In this document: piece by piece, positions 1 to 10,960 of the stretch
How the letters are laid out: each line of letters begins with the position of its first letter
Position numbering within the stretch: the first letter of the stretch is position 1
NCBI GenBank assembly: GCA_032718565.1
Contig: JAVGVS010000390.1
Location: 222,354 to 286,353 of the forward strand
From: Distichodus sexfasciatus
Taxonomy: Eukaryota > Chordata > Actinopteri > Characiformes > Distichodontidae
Length of the DNA stretch: 64,000 nt
Direction: 5' to 3'
Notes under the pieces: model-generated
The model's input: only the letters and a program-made list of their open reading frames with translations
What the model was told of the DNA's origin: nothing
Database searches by the model: none
Translations under genes and position numbers: made by a program

Positions 1-678
1 TACAGAGTGGTGTGCACAGTGTGACTTGCAAATGTAGGAAGGAGGGTTCTTGGATGTGTGGCGACTGTTTGCACTACTGTGAAATAAGCTAAAAATGATT
101 GTGTACATGGTATGAAAGTGTTTATTTTATACAATAAATGTTTTTGGAGTAACCACTTGAATCACACTGACTTTTTCTTTTTCCCCTCACATACATTATA
201 TTTGATACTTGAAAACTTGTGTCCAAATTCCTATGTTAGCTTGTACCCAAAATGGAGATTGTTTGCAAAACCTGCAAATTTGTTTAATTTAGCAAAAATA
301 TCCTAAATATACAGTAGTTGTAGACAAAGAACAACACACAGCTTACATGCTGTTCTCAGTTCAAGATTTGACTTCAGGCTGTGAAACATTTGCAAAACAA
401 AAGGTGATAACAGCTTCCGGTGGCGCACTTCACGGTATGACAACTTAGCTACAGAGCTCCGGTATCAGCTTTTAATTTTTTCTTAATTCAAGTATTTTCT
501 TTCACTCGAATCGTCATACATTAACACAGTAATTAGCAGTGATAAAACTAATAAAAGAGGACACAGGCTACGAAACAACCCCAAACAAGAAACTGAGAAA
601 GAAGTTTCAGATAGCGAAATCCTAATCGGGAAAGATGGCAGCCGCACAGTGAAGTGGTTAGCGAAACAGTGACTACAG
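1..678. other. No gene seen; flank before the L1
   Basis: AT-rich sequence with only short random frames. A canonical AATAAA lies at 133-138 on the + strand, so a 3' UTR of a gene outside the window is possible, but no coding sequence before it can be checked. The last 150 bases are probably the 5' untranslated part of the L1 that follows. Confidence 0.4.
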
Positions 679-1400
679 GAATGGCGTCGCTGCAAGCCGA
701 CCTAAAGAGAGACTTCTCCGACTTCCGAACATGTTTTCAGGAGGATATAAAAAAGCAAATGGTTCCAGAAGACACCGAGGGATCTTAAGCAGTGACGTTT
801 GTTGAAAACTGTATAAAGTTGGAACGAGGAGCTGACACCGGCCTGGACGAAGGCAGTGACCTGGTGATAGAATGCGCCCACTGTGCTCTGGCACCAAAGC
901 CATCCGAAGGAGCCCCACCACGCTCCGTGGTGGTTCCGTTTTTCTGGTTCTCAGAAAAAGTTCTCCATGCTGCCTGGAGGAAGGAGCTTCGTGTCAAAAA
1001 TAAGCAAGCATTTTTTGATCATGATTATGCAACAGATGTGCAGAACAAGAGAAAGGAATACACACCCGTAAAGAAGGCGCTGAAGGAAAGTGGCATACAC
1101 TTTCAGACTCCGCTAGCCAGAATGAGCGTTTTCTTTGAGATGGGTACTGATATGTACAACTGTGCGACACAAGCAGCAGAAGGCGGGGTCTCACCGCGGG
1201 GGAAGTTACTCGTGTGCATAAATGCAAGGAGACATTGGAGGAAACGCTGGCCCGAATTCTATCATGGGAGACTACCGAGACCTGGCGCGATGGGGATACG
1301 AAGCGGCTCCAGCATCAGATCAGGTAGGAGATGCAGGAGGATCGCAGAACAGACACTGCCGAGGTCACAGAGTGAGCATTTTGTTGAAAGTCTGCTATAA
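679..1400 (+). pseudogene. L1 ORF1 remnant
   Basis: This is the decayed first ORF of an L1-type LINE, whose product binds RNA as a chaperone in the retrotransposition particle. It starts with an ATG at 679 (MASLQADLKRDF) and reaches a stop after about 35 codons; the coiled-coil part appears deleted. From 792 the frame reads the conserved L1 ORF1 core, seen as ECAHCALAPKPSEGAPPRS and RKEYTPVKKALKESGIHFQTP, in the region that corresponds to the RRM and C-terminal domain. A frameshift near 1210 moves the tail (LARILSWETTETW) to another frame. ORF2 follows on the same strand at 1798, which is the normal L1 order. Not functional. Confidence 0.75.
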
Positions 1401-1797
1401 ACATACAGCAGCAACGGTGAGGCCTTTTCTTTCTTCTCATTTAATCACACAGGAACACGTTAATGCCTTTAAAAGCCCATCAAGCCCACTTTTCCTTTTT
1501 CTATGTTTAGTTGAACCATATTATTTGAAGATGCCCAGAGGAAGGGTGATCCCTACGAACTGTATACCATAGACAGATGGCCACTTATTTTTTTTTTTCT
1601 TTTTGCACTATCAAGGGGCCCCACTTCCCGGCTAGTCCCCCTCACTGCTAAAAGGTGAAACGGCATATTTTTTGTTGGAAGCAGAGTTTACTGTTATGTG
1701 CCATAGTTCTTTGAGTGTTTTTACTTTTTGTTTTTACTTTTTTTAGTTTGTTTATTTTCTGAGGTCAGGGACATGGCAGTTACACAACTCATCACCA

Positions 1798-4405
1798 ATG
1801 CAGTTTCAATACTATAACATACTTTCCTTGAATGTAAATGGACTGAATAATCTAATCAAGGGGGGGGGGGGGGGATGATTGCACAAATAAGACAGATGAA
1901 GACAGATATTGCATTCTGGCAAGAGACCCACCATTCTGATAGAGAACATGAAAAACTTCTCAAAATGGGCTTCAGCAATACTTATTTTTCGTCAAACAAA
2001 AAAGGTTAAAGAAGGGGAGTCGCCTTTCTGATTTCAAATTCAACTCGATTCGAATAAACTGGAAAACAGATGAAAACAATGTGTCATTTCTTAATGTTTA
2101 CATCCCTCCTAACAGTGATATCTCTTTTTTCAATAAGGTGTTTGATTTGATCGCATCAGAAACGAGTAGGACCCTTATTTGTGCAGCGGACTTCAATATA
2201 CTCCTAAACCCCTCTTTAGACACAACTAACAAGAAGAAAGGTAGAAGCCCTAATGCATAAACAAGGTACTTGAAAATCTCGGACTGTCTGACGTCTGGCG
2301 GTTCATGAATGGTTCTGCTTCTGCATACACTTTTCATTCTGCTCGATACAGAGCTTACTCAAGAAGAGACTACTTTTTCATGTATAATAAGGATTTGCAC
2401 AGACTAAAGCATTGTAGAATAGGCCAGAGGGACCTCTCAGATCACCATGACCATGATAAACACTATAGAGGTTAAACACATGCTTGTTGAATGACCCCAC
2501 ATTTAGAAAAGCAACAGAGCCTGACTAGAGTAGTTACTTACAAGACAATGACAACGGGGAGGTAAACCCTAATATATTATGGGATGCAGCTAAAGTTGTT
2601 TTTAGGGGTAAAATCATAGTTAGGACAGCACTGCTGAAAAAGATGAAAAAACAAAAACTGTTAAAACTCCAGGAACAACTGAGGGCACTGGAGCAAGTAC
2701 ATGCCGTTGACAAAGAGCAGTTAATCATACTCCAAATTAGAAATTGACAATATTTAGCAAGGAAGTTGGGGGAAAGCTAAGGTTTTTGAAGCAAAGATAC
2801 CATGAGGCTGGCCCTAAAGGGACAAAATTGCTAGCTTGGAGACTCAAAAAACAACAAGGAGCATATACTATCTATAAGATTAGAGACCCTGTTACGCATA
2901 AAATTACTAGTTGCTTGTAAGGCGTACAAAAAGCATTTGAAACATATTATAAATCTCTATATACTGAATCAGGCCAATTTCACAGACAGTCGATTAAAGA
3001 ATTTTTGAACTCTTTAGACCTTCCTATGTTTGGCAAGAAATAAACAATAAACCTAGCTCGCCAAATAACAGAGGAAATAGACAAAGCTATTTCAAATTTG
3101 AAAACTAATAAGTCTCCTGGTACTGTCAGTTTCCCCCCAGAATGGTACAAATCTATGAGAGAACACTTGGTCCCTTTATTAAAGTCTTGCTTCAATTCCT
3201 ATGAAAGAAGGCTTCATTCCCCCTCTTTGAGGGAGGTCTTTTAACAGTTATCCCTAAGGAAGTCAAAGTCAAAGTCAACTTTATTGTCATCTCTGCTATA
3301 TACTGTACAGATACATAGAGAGACGAGACGACGTGGCTCCAGGTTATTTCCAGTGCAAACAAACAAAGAACAGTAGAACAGGAAAAGATTAGATGGATTA
3401 TAAAGGTTATAGACCCATTAGTGTCTTAAACACAGACTACAAGTTACATGCAGCTATTCTAACAAAGTGGATAGAATCAGCAATGCCCTTTCTAATAGAT
3501 GAGGACCAAACCGGATTCATAAAAAATGGACAAACTCAGGATAACATAAGGAGAACCCTACACTTCGTCTAACAGACTAATAAGGACAAAACTAGCTCTA
3601 TTATTCTTAGCCTATATGCTGAAAAAGCTTTTGACTCAGCCAGATGGGAATTTCTGTACGATGTAATGAATAGATTTGGATTTAGCAAAGATTTAACACG
3701 TTGTATTTGGGCACTTTTCTCCTACTGCAAGAATAAAGATCATCGGTAGCCTCTCCATAACGCTACATCGTGGTTGTAGGCAGGGCTGCCCTATTAGTCC
3801 CAATCTTTTAAATTTATTCACTGAACCTCTGGCCCAGTCAGTCCGTGAGGAGACGAGATTAAGAGGCATATGTGTAGGCAGACAGGAATATAAAATAAAC
3901 CTCCACGCAGATGATGTTTTGATACCAATCATGAACCCAGATTCAGGACTTCCTCTGATAATGAAAATGTTGGAGACATATGGGACATACTCTGGTTATG
4001 TTGTTAACATTCACAAAACCCAGGTGTTAACGTTTAATTATAACCCCTACCGACACCTTCATTGCAAAATATAATTTAAACTGGTACACATCCTTTATCA
4101 GATACCTGGGAGTAAATATGCCCGAAGACCTGTCACAGTTGTTTAATGTTAATTATGATTACACTAACAAAAAAATATATAATGATCTTAATGGTTGGAG
4201 CCTGCTTCCTCTCGACTTTGGCAGTAGAATTAGATGTCAAAATGAATATTCTCCCTAGCTTACTGTATCTCTTTTTATCGCTCCCAGTAGACATTCCTCA
4301 GAAACAATTTAGAAAATGGAATAAGCACAGCTCACGATTCATTTGGGATATTAAAAAAAAAAGACGGAAGATGAAATTTTCCACCCTCCAACTGTCGGAG
4401 GAGAG
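1798..4405 (+). pseudogene. L1 ORF2 (endonuclease/reverse transcriptase) remnant
   Basis: Decayed ORF2 of the same L1. The ATG at 1798 opens an APE-type endonuclease (ILSLNVNGLN, then FWQETHHSDREH with the catalytic glutamate). A G-run at about 1861-1874 and many frameshifts break it. The reverse transcriptase is read from about 3400: YRPISVLNTDYKLHAAIL, DEDQTGFIKNGQTQDNIRR and SLYAEKAFDSARWEFLYDV. The post-RT part ends near 4405 at STLQLSEE. A minus-strand LINE tail sits inside at 3262-3379. The ORF2 C-terminus resumes at 5985, so foreign DNA splits the gene. At least ten stops or shifts make it dead. Confidence 0.8.
3262..3379 (-). mobile_element. 3' tail of a Rex1/L2-like LINE inserted in L1
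   Basis: This is the reverse complement of the 3' end seen at 36240-36331, 45050-45118 and 53510-53590 (the tatagcagagatgacaata box followed by ttgac repeats). It interrupts L1 ORF2 between the linker and YRPISVL. A 5-bp AGGAA is repeated on both sides (3257-3261 and 3380-3384), which fits a target-site duplication of a 5'-truncated insertion. Confidence 0.7.
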
Positions 4406-5174
4406 GGTAGGGCCCTATGAAATCAGTTTAGTTTTTTTACTAAATTGTGTTTTATTTTTTCCTGAATTCCATTTTTTCCATTTTTATTCTTCTGAATTCC
4501 GTGTTTTACATTATAATCATATTTATTCACCTAAAAAGTATCTAATTATGGAGTGGATGGGAAAAAAGAACAATGCAATAGAAAAAAATCACATTAAATG
4601 ACTGTTATTCAACTTCAACAAAGTGCTGGGGTTCAGCAGAACATTTACTGCTTTGGTAAAACATTTACCTGTAAACAACAAAAAACATTCATTTTTTTGT
4701 GCAAAACGAAACGTTTCTGATGTGAGTTTTTGACTAAGTGGTCGTCACATGTTCTTGCGGGTGTAGTCTATTGTGTGCTGGCAAAACTTACAAAAGAGTT
4801 GTTCTCCCGATTCATAAAAATCATTTGGGTATTCAGGGTTTATGCAGGAATCCTAGAGTTGAATTTACTACCTTTTTTACTACCTCCACAATATTTTTTA
4901 CTACCAACACGACATCGAGCAGTGGCCTTTTTTTTTAGCGTCCTTCCCTTAACCCTAGCCCTTGGGTTATCGTAACCATAACCCTTAGTCCCACCCTAAT
5001 AAGGTCAACTTGACACTTCTTTAAACAAATGCCTTATAGGCCAGCACCACTGCAGAATCAGAATTCTGCTCAAATCCCTCCTACACACAGGCAGCAGAGG
5101 CTACATGCTGAGGCCTTTCACGCTGATCTGAGACCAGCTGCGGGCCTCCTTTTACACTATCTAAGATTAGAGCC
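4406..5174. mobile_element. DNA inserted in L1, probably hAT-derived
   Basis: Non-L1 sequence begins at the tagggccctatgaaatc motif (about 4409), which resembles a fish hAT terminus. It is followed by T-rich DNA with repeated attcc words. The matching opposite terminus was not found, so the element boundaries are open. No coding sequence is recognised in 4600-5174. Confidence 0.35.
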
Positions 5175-5597
5175 TCAGGGCCCAATATACATTAATGAGA
5201 AAACACAGCACAATACATATTGACCTGCATCACCGACACTATTTCTAAGTAATTTCTTAAAATGTGGCGCAATGCCGAAGCGAATGATGTAAGCAGTCTT
5301 ATCCTTGCCACATGCAAAACTTTTAGCAATCTCCGAGTCAGTGAACATGTTTTCGAATAGTTCACCAATACCCTCATTTGAATTGTATGAGTGATGGTTG
5401 GCTGCGGTGTTCAGGCACCAGAGAACTTCAGCTCTGAGAGCTGACGTTGGTAACAGTAAGGTCTGCTGTCTGTCTGCTGCAGCCGTCGTGGTGCTAGTGG
5501 CACTAGTTTGCTGCTGAGGTGGTGTGATGGCAGTGTTTGTGCTCGTAGCTGACCTTAGGTTTACATTTCCCCTGGTCCGTGTAGCATCACAGAACAA
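5175..5597 (-). pseudogene. hAT-like transposase N-terminal fragment
   Basis: A 140-codon minus-strand frame. Its second half (AEVLWCLNTAANHHSYNSNE, FENMFTDSEIAKSFACGKDK, YIIRFGIAPHFKKLL) resembles the segment just after the BED finger in a large group of fish hAT transposases. The first half is Gln/Thr-rich and no BED finger is visible, so the 5' end is lost or lies in a separate exon. The frame ends at 5175, before the RNase-H-like catalytic domain. The adjoining CGCG-rich repeat (5700-5975) recurs inside a proven hAT at 25.1-26.1 kb, which supports the assignment. Recognition is from memory of the family and was not tested. Confidence 0.5.
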
Positions 5598-5699
5598 CGA
5601 AATAGGGAAGGGGAATAGGGAATACGCTGCTGGTGACTGGTGGATTCCCGTTTGCGTCCCGTTTGTGAAAAACTAGAAGCAGCAAGTGGCTACTAGCTA

Positions 5700-5980
5700 A
5701 TATTAGAATGTTTGCCGCGCGCAAAATGGCTGGCCACAAAAAAATTGTGAGCGTAAATTTCAAAGTCGCGCGCGCAAATGTGAAACTCCAGAGCACAAAA
5801 TTAAGAATCAAGTGCGCGGTTGTGATCATATTGCGCGCGAACTGTATTTTTCCTCTCGCGAATGTCTTTTTTCCTCTTGATGTGTTAAATGTCCTCGCGC
5901 GCAAAGTAGATTACCGGCGAGCGGCTTTTTTGCTCGAGTGAGATTTCTGCGCGCGCGGTTTGAAAGTGGGTAGGTTTTGG
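5700..5980 (+). repeat. CGCG-rich repeat shared with the hAT at 25.6 kb
   Basis: About 260 bp dense in CGCG words (gcgcgcgaac, ctcgcgcgcaaag). It is homologous in inverted orientation to 25620-25810; shared blocks include gtaaatttcaaagtc, ctccagagcacaa and tgttaaatgtcct. Small frames in both copies share short peptides (VNFKV, ANV.LQST, CIFP). The second copy is CpG-depleted, as expected if methylated CpGs decayed there. It probably belongs to the 5' region of an hAT family. Confidence 0.6.
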
Positions 5981-5984
5981 GGGT

Positions 5985-6670
5985 TTGGGGGTTAAATCCT
6001 TCCAACTCCAAAGAGAGGTTAAACTGCTTGTATGGCCAGCACATAACCCTGAATTTACACCAGCTTTATTTGATGGTAGATATAAACTGTGGGTCTATCT
6101 TGGCATAACTGCCTTGTGCAAGATTGTTAAGAACTGGGAACTTCATAGTTTTGACAATCTGTGCCAGACATATGGGTTAGTCAGAGAAGACTTTTACAGG
6201 TATCTACAGCTTCATGATTTTTTTTGTAAAAATGTAAAGGGTCCTACAACAAAAGAAACACCAGCTGTTATTCAAGTATTTGTTAATGCTTATGACTGAG
6301 GGATCACTAAAGGCCTTATCGGCAAATTGTATCATGGCATCTCAGTAACAACGCTGGAAAAAAGAACTGATCATTGAAATAACTGAAGACACATGGTTAC
6401 ATGGCTGGGAAACACAGTTTTCTTCCACCAATTCACAGACCTGGAGGGACTTTTTCTGGAAAAATCTGATTCGTTACCCCTAAACAGAAGTCTAAACAAA
6501 CTGGCAACAAACTGCACTGCTGGAGGGAATGGGGAAAAATTTATTCAAACCTTTTGGAAGGAGGTTTCAGCAACTATTTCAGTCATTCTGGGTTTCAAAA
6601 TTGCTACAACATTTACATCCCTTTATCTTTGTTACATCCCTGATGTGTTGGTCTTCCAAGCTTGGTGAGT
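5985..6670 (+). pseudogene. L1 ORF2 C-terminal remnant
   Basis: Continuation of an L1 ORF2. The first frame reads FTPALFDGRYKLWVYLGITA and YGLVREDFYRYLQLHDFF, and a second frame reads TTFTSLYLCYIP. This is the order of the conserved C-terminal segment downstream of the reverse transcriptase. Strand and order fit the L1 that breaks off at 4405, with about 1.6 kb of foreign DNA between. Roughly 100 codons of ORF2 appear missing at the join. Whether the two parts are one insertion or two L1 copies cannot be settled here. Confidence 0.65.
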
Positions 6671-6839
6671 CTTGTTTGGCCTTGAAGTCTAGTGTTTAAC
6701 TGTTTAAGTGATCAGCCTATTTTTGTACCACTTAATCAACTTAATATGTTTAAAATCTTTACATTTTTGGTGATTGAAGACAGCTGATTAAAAACTAAAA
6801 AAGAAGCAAATAACTGGTATTTTGTTTATAATTCTAATA

Positions 6840-6951
6840 TGATGGAAGCTTTTTTTTTTATTACAAATGTGTTTATCGGCATTGGCAGATATAAGCATGA
6901 TCATCATCGGATATCGGCGTCGGTCAATAATTCCCATATCTGTGCAGCCCT
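6840..6951. mobile_element. hAT terminus fragment
   Basis: The sequence runs through tatcggcgtcgg and ends in gtgcagccctaa. This is the mirror image of the tagggctgcac terminus common in hAT elements of fish. No partner terminus was found upstream, so it is a truncated end. Confidence 0.45.
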
Positions 6952-7139
6952 AATAAGAATATACAGTGCGGGAAATAAGAATATACAGTGGGGGAAATAA
7001 GTATTGACTACATCAACAATTTTTCAGTCAATATATTTCCTTTGAAGACGGCACATGAACGAAGAAACTAATCGTTTGTCGTGCTTAGATGTGATTTTGA
7101 CCCATTTTAATTTACAGATTAATGTTTGATTGGATTTAA

Positions 7140-7617
7140 CACTAGAATTCCCAGGAAAAATTTACAGCCCAACTATTCCCAACCAACCCAACTCGTACAT
7201 CCGCAATCACCGCGCCCTGATGGCTGCTTTTGTTTTGCAAATGTCCTTCACACACACCAGCGCTTACACAATGTGTAACGCAACAAGTGTGCTTTAACTC
7301 AAGAATAAAACAATAAATCTGCCACATGTTGCTTTTACCTTTTGTGAAAGTGTTTTGAATTGCAGACACACATCTCTTCTGTTCAATTTATTTTCAAATA
7401 ACGTATACATTTTGTGTCCTCCGACACAGTTGAGTTTTACGGTTGAGCTGAAAGTTAAAATGATCGTGGGGGATGGCACAGCTCAGCGCTGATGGGTTTG
7501 AAGGACATTTGCAAAACCAAAGTGCCTATCAACAAACAATTAGCTTTTTTTTTTTTTTTGGGAGCTTGGGCGTGCCGGAGGTATTCAAACCTTTTCGCCA
7601 TTGCAGAAATTCTAGTG
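7140..7617. mobile_element. piggyBac-type MITE (478 bp)
   Basis: Perfect 10-bp terminal inverted repeats, cactagaatt (7140-7149) and aattctagtg (7608-7617), directly flanked by TTAA at 7136-7139 and 7618-7621, the target-site rule of piggyBac. No transposase is inside. Removing the element with one TTAA rejoins a continuous Tc1 sequence. Confidence 0.85.
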
Positions 7618-7621
7618 TTAA

Positions 7622-8140
7622 GTCAGGTGATTAACTTTTGAAACCATTTGTTAGTTTTCTTTGCTATATATTTTGGATGGTTGTCCTCCTGAAATGTCTA
7701 CCCATGTCTCAACCCCATCATCCTGGTGGACAGCTGCAGATTCATTTTCAGAAATCTTTCGATACAAGGCCCCTTTCATCGTTACTTGAATTATGTGGAC
7801 TGCAAGTAACATAAGATAAGAAACAGTCCCATACCATGCTTCCACCTCTAAACTTCACCACTGGTGTAGTGCTTTTCAGGTTATGTCCTGTGCCATTTCT
7901 CCTCCAGACATGATATAGTATAACAGCCAAGATGTTTTAGCTTCATCTGACCAGACTACATTTTCTCAATATGAAAATACGCCAGGTCTGTTGCATAACA
8001 ATCTTCAACATGCCTTGCTAGTGGTGTGCATTACCTATTGTCTTTCAATTGCTCTTTGACACTTCTGGTGAAGTGATATTACCTCCACTTGGATATAATG
8101 ACCCCAATGGTGCTTACTGAAAGATTCAGAAGTTTTGAAA
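7622..8140 (-). pseudogene. Tc1 transposase remnant
   Basis: Minus-strand translation gives YHVWRRNGTGHNLKSTTPVV followed by FRGGSMVWDCF (frames at 7748-7930 and 7651-7845). This is the block between the first and second catalytic aspartates of Tc1 DD34E transposases. Nearer 8100, the N-terminal block survives only as nucleotide similarity. Many stops; the catalytic triad is not intact. Confidence 0.7.
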
Positions 8141-8194
8141 TAAGTTTTGAAGAGCGTTTTGCTTTTATCTATCATGTTAAACCAAAAGGAGCTT

Positions 8195-8428
8195 CAACAA
8201 AGTATTAGTTCAAGGGTGTGCACACTTGTGCAACCAGCTTATTGTATGTTTTTTATTTTGAATATTTTTTCCCTACCAAATTTGTTTGTTTTTCAATTGA
8301 ATTGTACAGGTTATAGGTCACATTAAAGGTGGGAAAAGTATTGAAATTATTTTTTGTCGTCTCAGTTTTTTACAGCACAAAAACCTGGCATTTTAACAGG
8401 GGTGTGTACACTTTTTATATCAACTGTT
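8195..8428. mobile_element. End of a second Tc1 family
   Basis: Contains caagggtgtgcacacttgtg and ends in ggggtgtgtacactttttat followed by atcaactgt, the terminal repeat of another common fish Tc1 family. Only one end is present, joined directly to the previous Tc1. Confidence 0.6.
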
Positions 8429-8509
8429 CATTCTCCCAGAAATCACCCAAACACAAAAACAGTATTTGTTCATTTTCAGTTGATCAGATTATTTTTTTCA
8501 AGAATTATT

Positions 8510-9110
8510 CTTGATATTTTTTTATAGTTCTTTATTCCTTGTGATTACTCTCTAACATTATAAAATGGAAAAAAATAAGATCAAAAAGTTTTGGGCAGTT
8601 TTGAGCCAATTTGGACAGATTTTGGTCTATAAAATGATCTGCTTTTGGCGTTCCTGGAAGAGAACTACATTTCCCACAATCCCCTGCACGCCACTCTGAG
8701 CACATAAACAATCAGCCGTTGGGCGCACATTCTGGAAAGTCTATGGAACATTCTCAATAAACTGCTGTATTGTGAGTAGAACACTGGTTGTTGTGGTTAT
8801 TTATCAGCTAAAATATGCGTTTTGTCTGTAATGAAAGGGATGTTTTGACTCAACTGGAGTGTTTAAGCGAGTAATGACGCTCGCGCACGCTCACAAACAC
8901 AACGCACGTTTACATCGCGAAAAATGTTATTTATGCGCTTTTATGCATTTACTTGCTTTTGTGTACAGAATATCTCACAAATACTTTGACGTACATAGGA
9001 ATCAGGTCTTGATCCCGACCTTGAAAACGTTGTGCATCATTAAGAAGTGTCCGCGTGAAACACAAGCGGCGCATGTTTTATTGAGAGCCGTGATCACTCA
9101 AATCCACTGC
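8510..9110 (+). mobile_element. hAT family A copy, ends missing
   Basis: One of several copies of a non-autonomous hAT family here (others: 12160-12677, 17065-17852, 23640-24145, 24485-26315, 26455-27100). Shared blocks include cccacaatcccctg, gtattgtgagtagaacac, tatttatcagctaaaatatg and tctcacaaatacttt. It provides the uninterrupted version (ctcacaaa at 8974-8981) of the site where another hAT inserted at 25128. Terminal repeats are not visible. Confidence 0.65.
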
Positions 9111-10035
9111 GTGCGTTCACACAGCTGACCAGCGATCCTGCATAATCAACATTCTAACAAGGTCGCAATGTGTACCCCTCCCACTCGCATTTTAATTCTC
9201 ATGAATCTGCTTTTATCTCATATATGTCTCCGAGTATGACTGACGGAAATATGTCACAGCTAGAGACAGAAATCCATTGTAGTGACAAAGAACTTTAATC
9301 CCTGAGAATGTGCGCACAATGACCATGTTTTAAAAATTTAAATTTAATGTTGGGCATACTGAACTATCGCAATTCACTTGGGTGTATCGAGCTGAACAAG
9401 GCATACCAAACATTTCGGTTAAAAAACAAAAACCGTTGCATCCCTATATTCCATCAATATGTACTAACCCCGCTGATATTAATGTGCACAAACAGAAGGC
9501 AGAATTACTTTCTAACTACTTACAGATTGCAGATGGTTCCTTGTCTTGGTTTACTGTCTTTTTGTGTCATTGCACATTATTACATTCTTGACTTTAATGT
9601 TATGAAATCTTTATATTTGTGGATTTCTACAAAGTCTAGGATTTTTTAAAAAAAGAAAACCTGCCTAAATTTTCACTAAACTCAAGGGGCATTTTCAAAA
9701 AAAGGACAATTCAAATAAAAAAGGAAATGTGAGATTGAAGATGTTTTCTTTTTTTGCCTCTTTGATCACAGACTTTCCTAGGATTTTCATTAGTGTGTGT
9801 ATCTGTCTAGCTACAGAAAGGAGGAGATAACATGTGAAAGTGTGTGTGTGTGAGAGAGAGGGGACATAAACCTTACTGGCAGGTTTGAGGCCAACTGCCT
9901 CCTACACACCTGCTGAGAGAGCGCCCTAGAGACTTGACTGTCACATAATAAAACATCACTTGTACAGCAGGAAGCTTATGCTAAAAGACAGGACTAGGGC
10001 TAAAAACATTCAAAACAAAACAAAGAAAAACTCCA
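9111..10035. other. No gene; hAT end and a TG/AG microsatellite
   Basis: About 9340-9451 ends in aaaccgttgcatcccta, a typical hAT terminal repeat without a visible partner. A (TG)n(AG)n stretch lies at about 9839-9860. The rest has only short random frames. Confidence 0.4.
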
Positions 10036-10310
10036 GAAGAATATTAGATCAGACCATTATCACAGAAGGACCTCATCAGGGACGCGTTCTTAGTCCACTA
10101 TTGTTTACACTGCTGACACACGACTGAAATGCCATGCACAACTGAACCCACATCAAGTTCGCCGACAACATGACTACGGTGGGACTCTTCAGCCACACAA
10201 CAAGTCAGTGTACAGAGATGAGATTCAGCAGCTGGCTGTGTGGTGCAGTCAACAAAACCAAAGAAATGGCTGTCAACTTCAGGAAAACTTGCGCCACCCA
10301 CACTAAAAAA
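10036..10310 (+). pseudogene. LINE reverse transcriptase fragment
   Basis: A short piece of a Rex1/L2-like LINE reverse transcriptase. The reading gives VLSPLLFTLL, then HIKFADNMTT at the position of the FADD catalytic box (the second Asp has become Asn), then NKTKEMAVNFR. Frames are broken. It ends at 10310 against unrelated AT-rich DNA. Confidence 0.65.
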
Positions 10311-10619
10311 AAGATGTTTTTACAGCCAAAGTATTGTAAAAATTAACAGACAAGTTAACAGGCCTGTAAATTATCTATTTACTCGTGTATTTTAACAGTG
10401 GTATTTTTAATTAACAGAAATTGTCTAAATCGATAACTAATGATTACTGTTATTTCACAGAGATTCCCTTTATTTTAATGAAGTGACCGTTGTTATTACA
10501 GGTCAAATCCTTAATAATATAGTTCCTTAATAATATAGCATTACTCATCATTAGAAAACTAACACAAACTATTAATCTGTATTGATTGCATAATATACAT
10601 TAGTCCTGTAATATGACTG

Positions 10620-10960
10620 CTTCGGGGGGTGGGGGGGAACGTTAATAACGTACTAGGTTACTTTCGTAACCTTTGTTCCCTGAGATATGGGAACGAATAC
10701 TGCGTCGTAAGACGCTGTATGGGGGAAAAACTCTCTTTTTCTCCTTGACTGAAGCCTTTTCCAATCACGCAGTGAAACTGCACGTCGATTGGTTCGTTCA
10801 AAGTAATAAAAACGAACCAATGACTCGGCGGCGGAATGAGCAAGCCAATGGCCGCGCCACTTTGCCAGCGCCCAGCATTTGCATGGGCGGGGCAAACTGG
10901 CTCTATATAAGGAGCAATTTCGCTGCTGTGCTCAGATTTCTTCGAATGACGCGTACTGAA
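10620..10960 (+). promoter_or_regulatory. Promoter-like repetitive block (CCAAT, GC box, TATA)
   Basis: After a G-run, the sequence carries ccaat words (10759, 10828 and 10852), a GC box gggcggggc (10886-10894) and a TATA motif ctatataagg (10902-10911), spaced as in a pol II core promoter. The segment (gttccctgagat, tgcgtcgtaagacgctgt) resembles a dispersed fish repeat. It is joined directly to the 3' half of a LINE at about 10945. Function is inferred from motifs only. Confidence 0.4.

Larger units (their letters stand above)
6991..8190 (-). mobile_element. Tc1-like element, degenerate, interrupted by a MITE
   Basis: Begins with tacagtgggggaaataagta, the terminal inverted repeat of a widespread fish Tc1 family; the start of that motif also occurs just upstream at 6963. 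The transposase reads on the minus strand (about 7622-8140). A piggyBac MITE at 7140-7617 splits it at a TTAA inside gattggattttaagtcagg, a motif usually continuous in this family. The other terminus is not seen; a different Tc1 end follows at 8195. Confidence 0.7.

Noticed and set aside
112..306. 64-codon frame at the left end as a gene
   Set aside because: Phe-rich translation of T-rich DNA, contains an AATAAA near its start, and has no recognisable domain.
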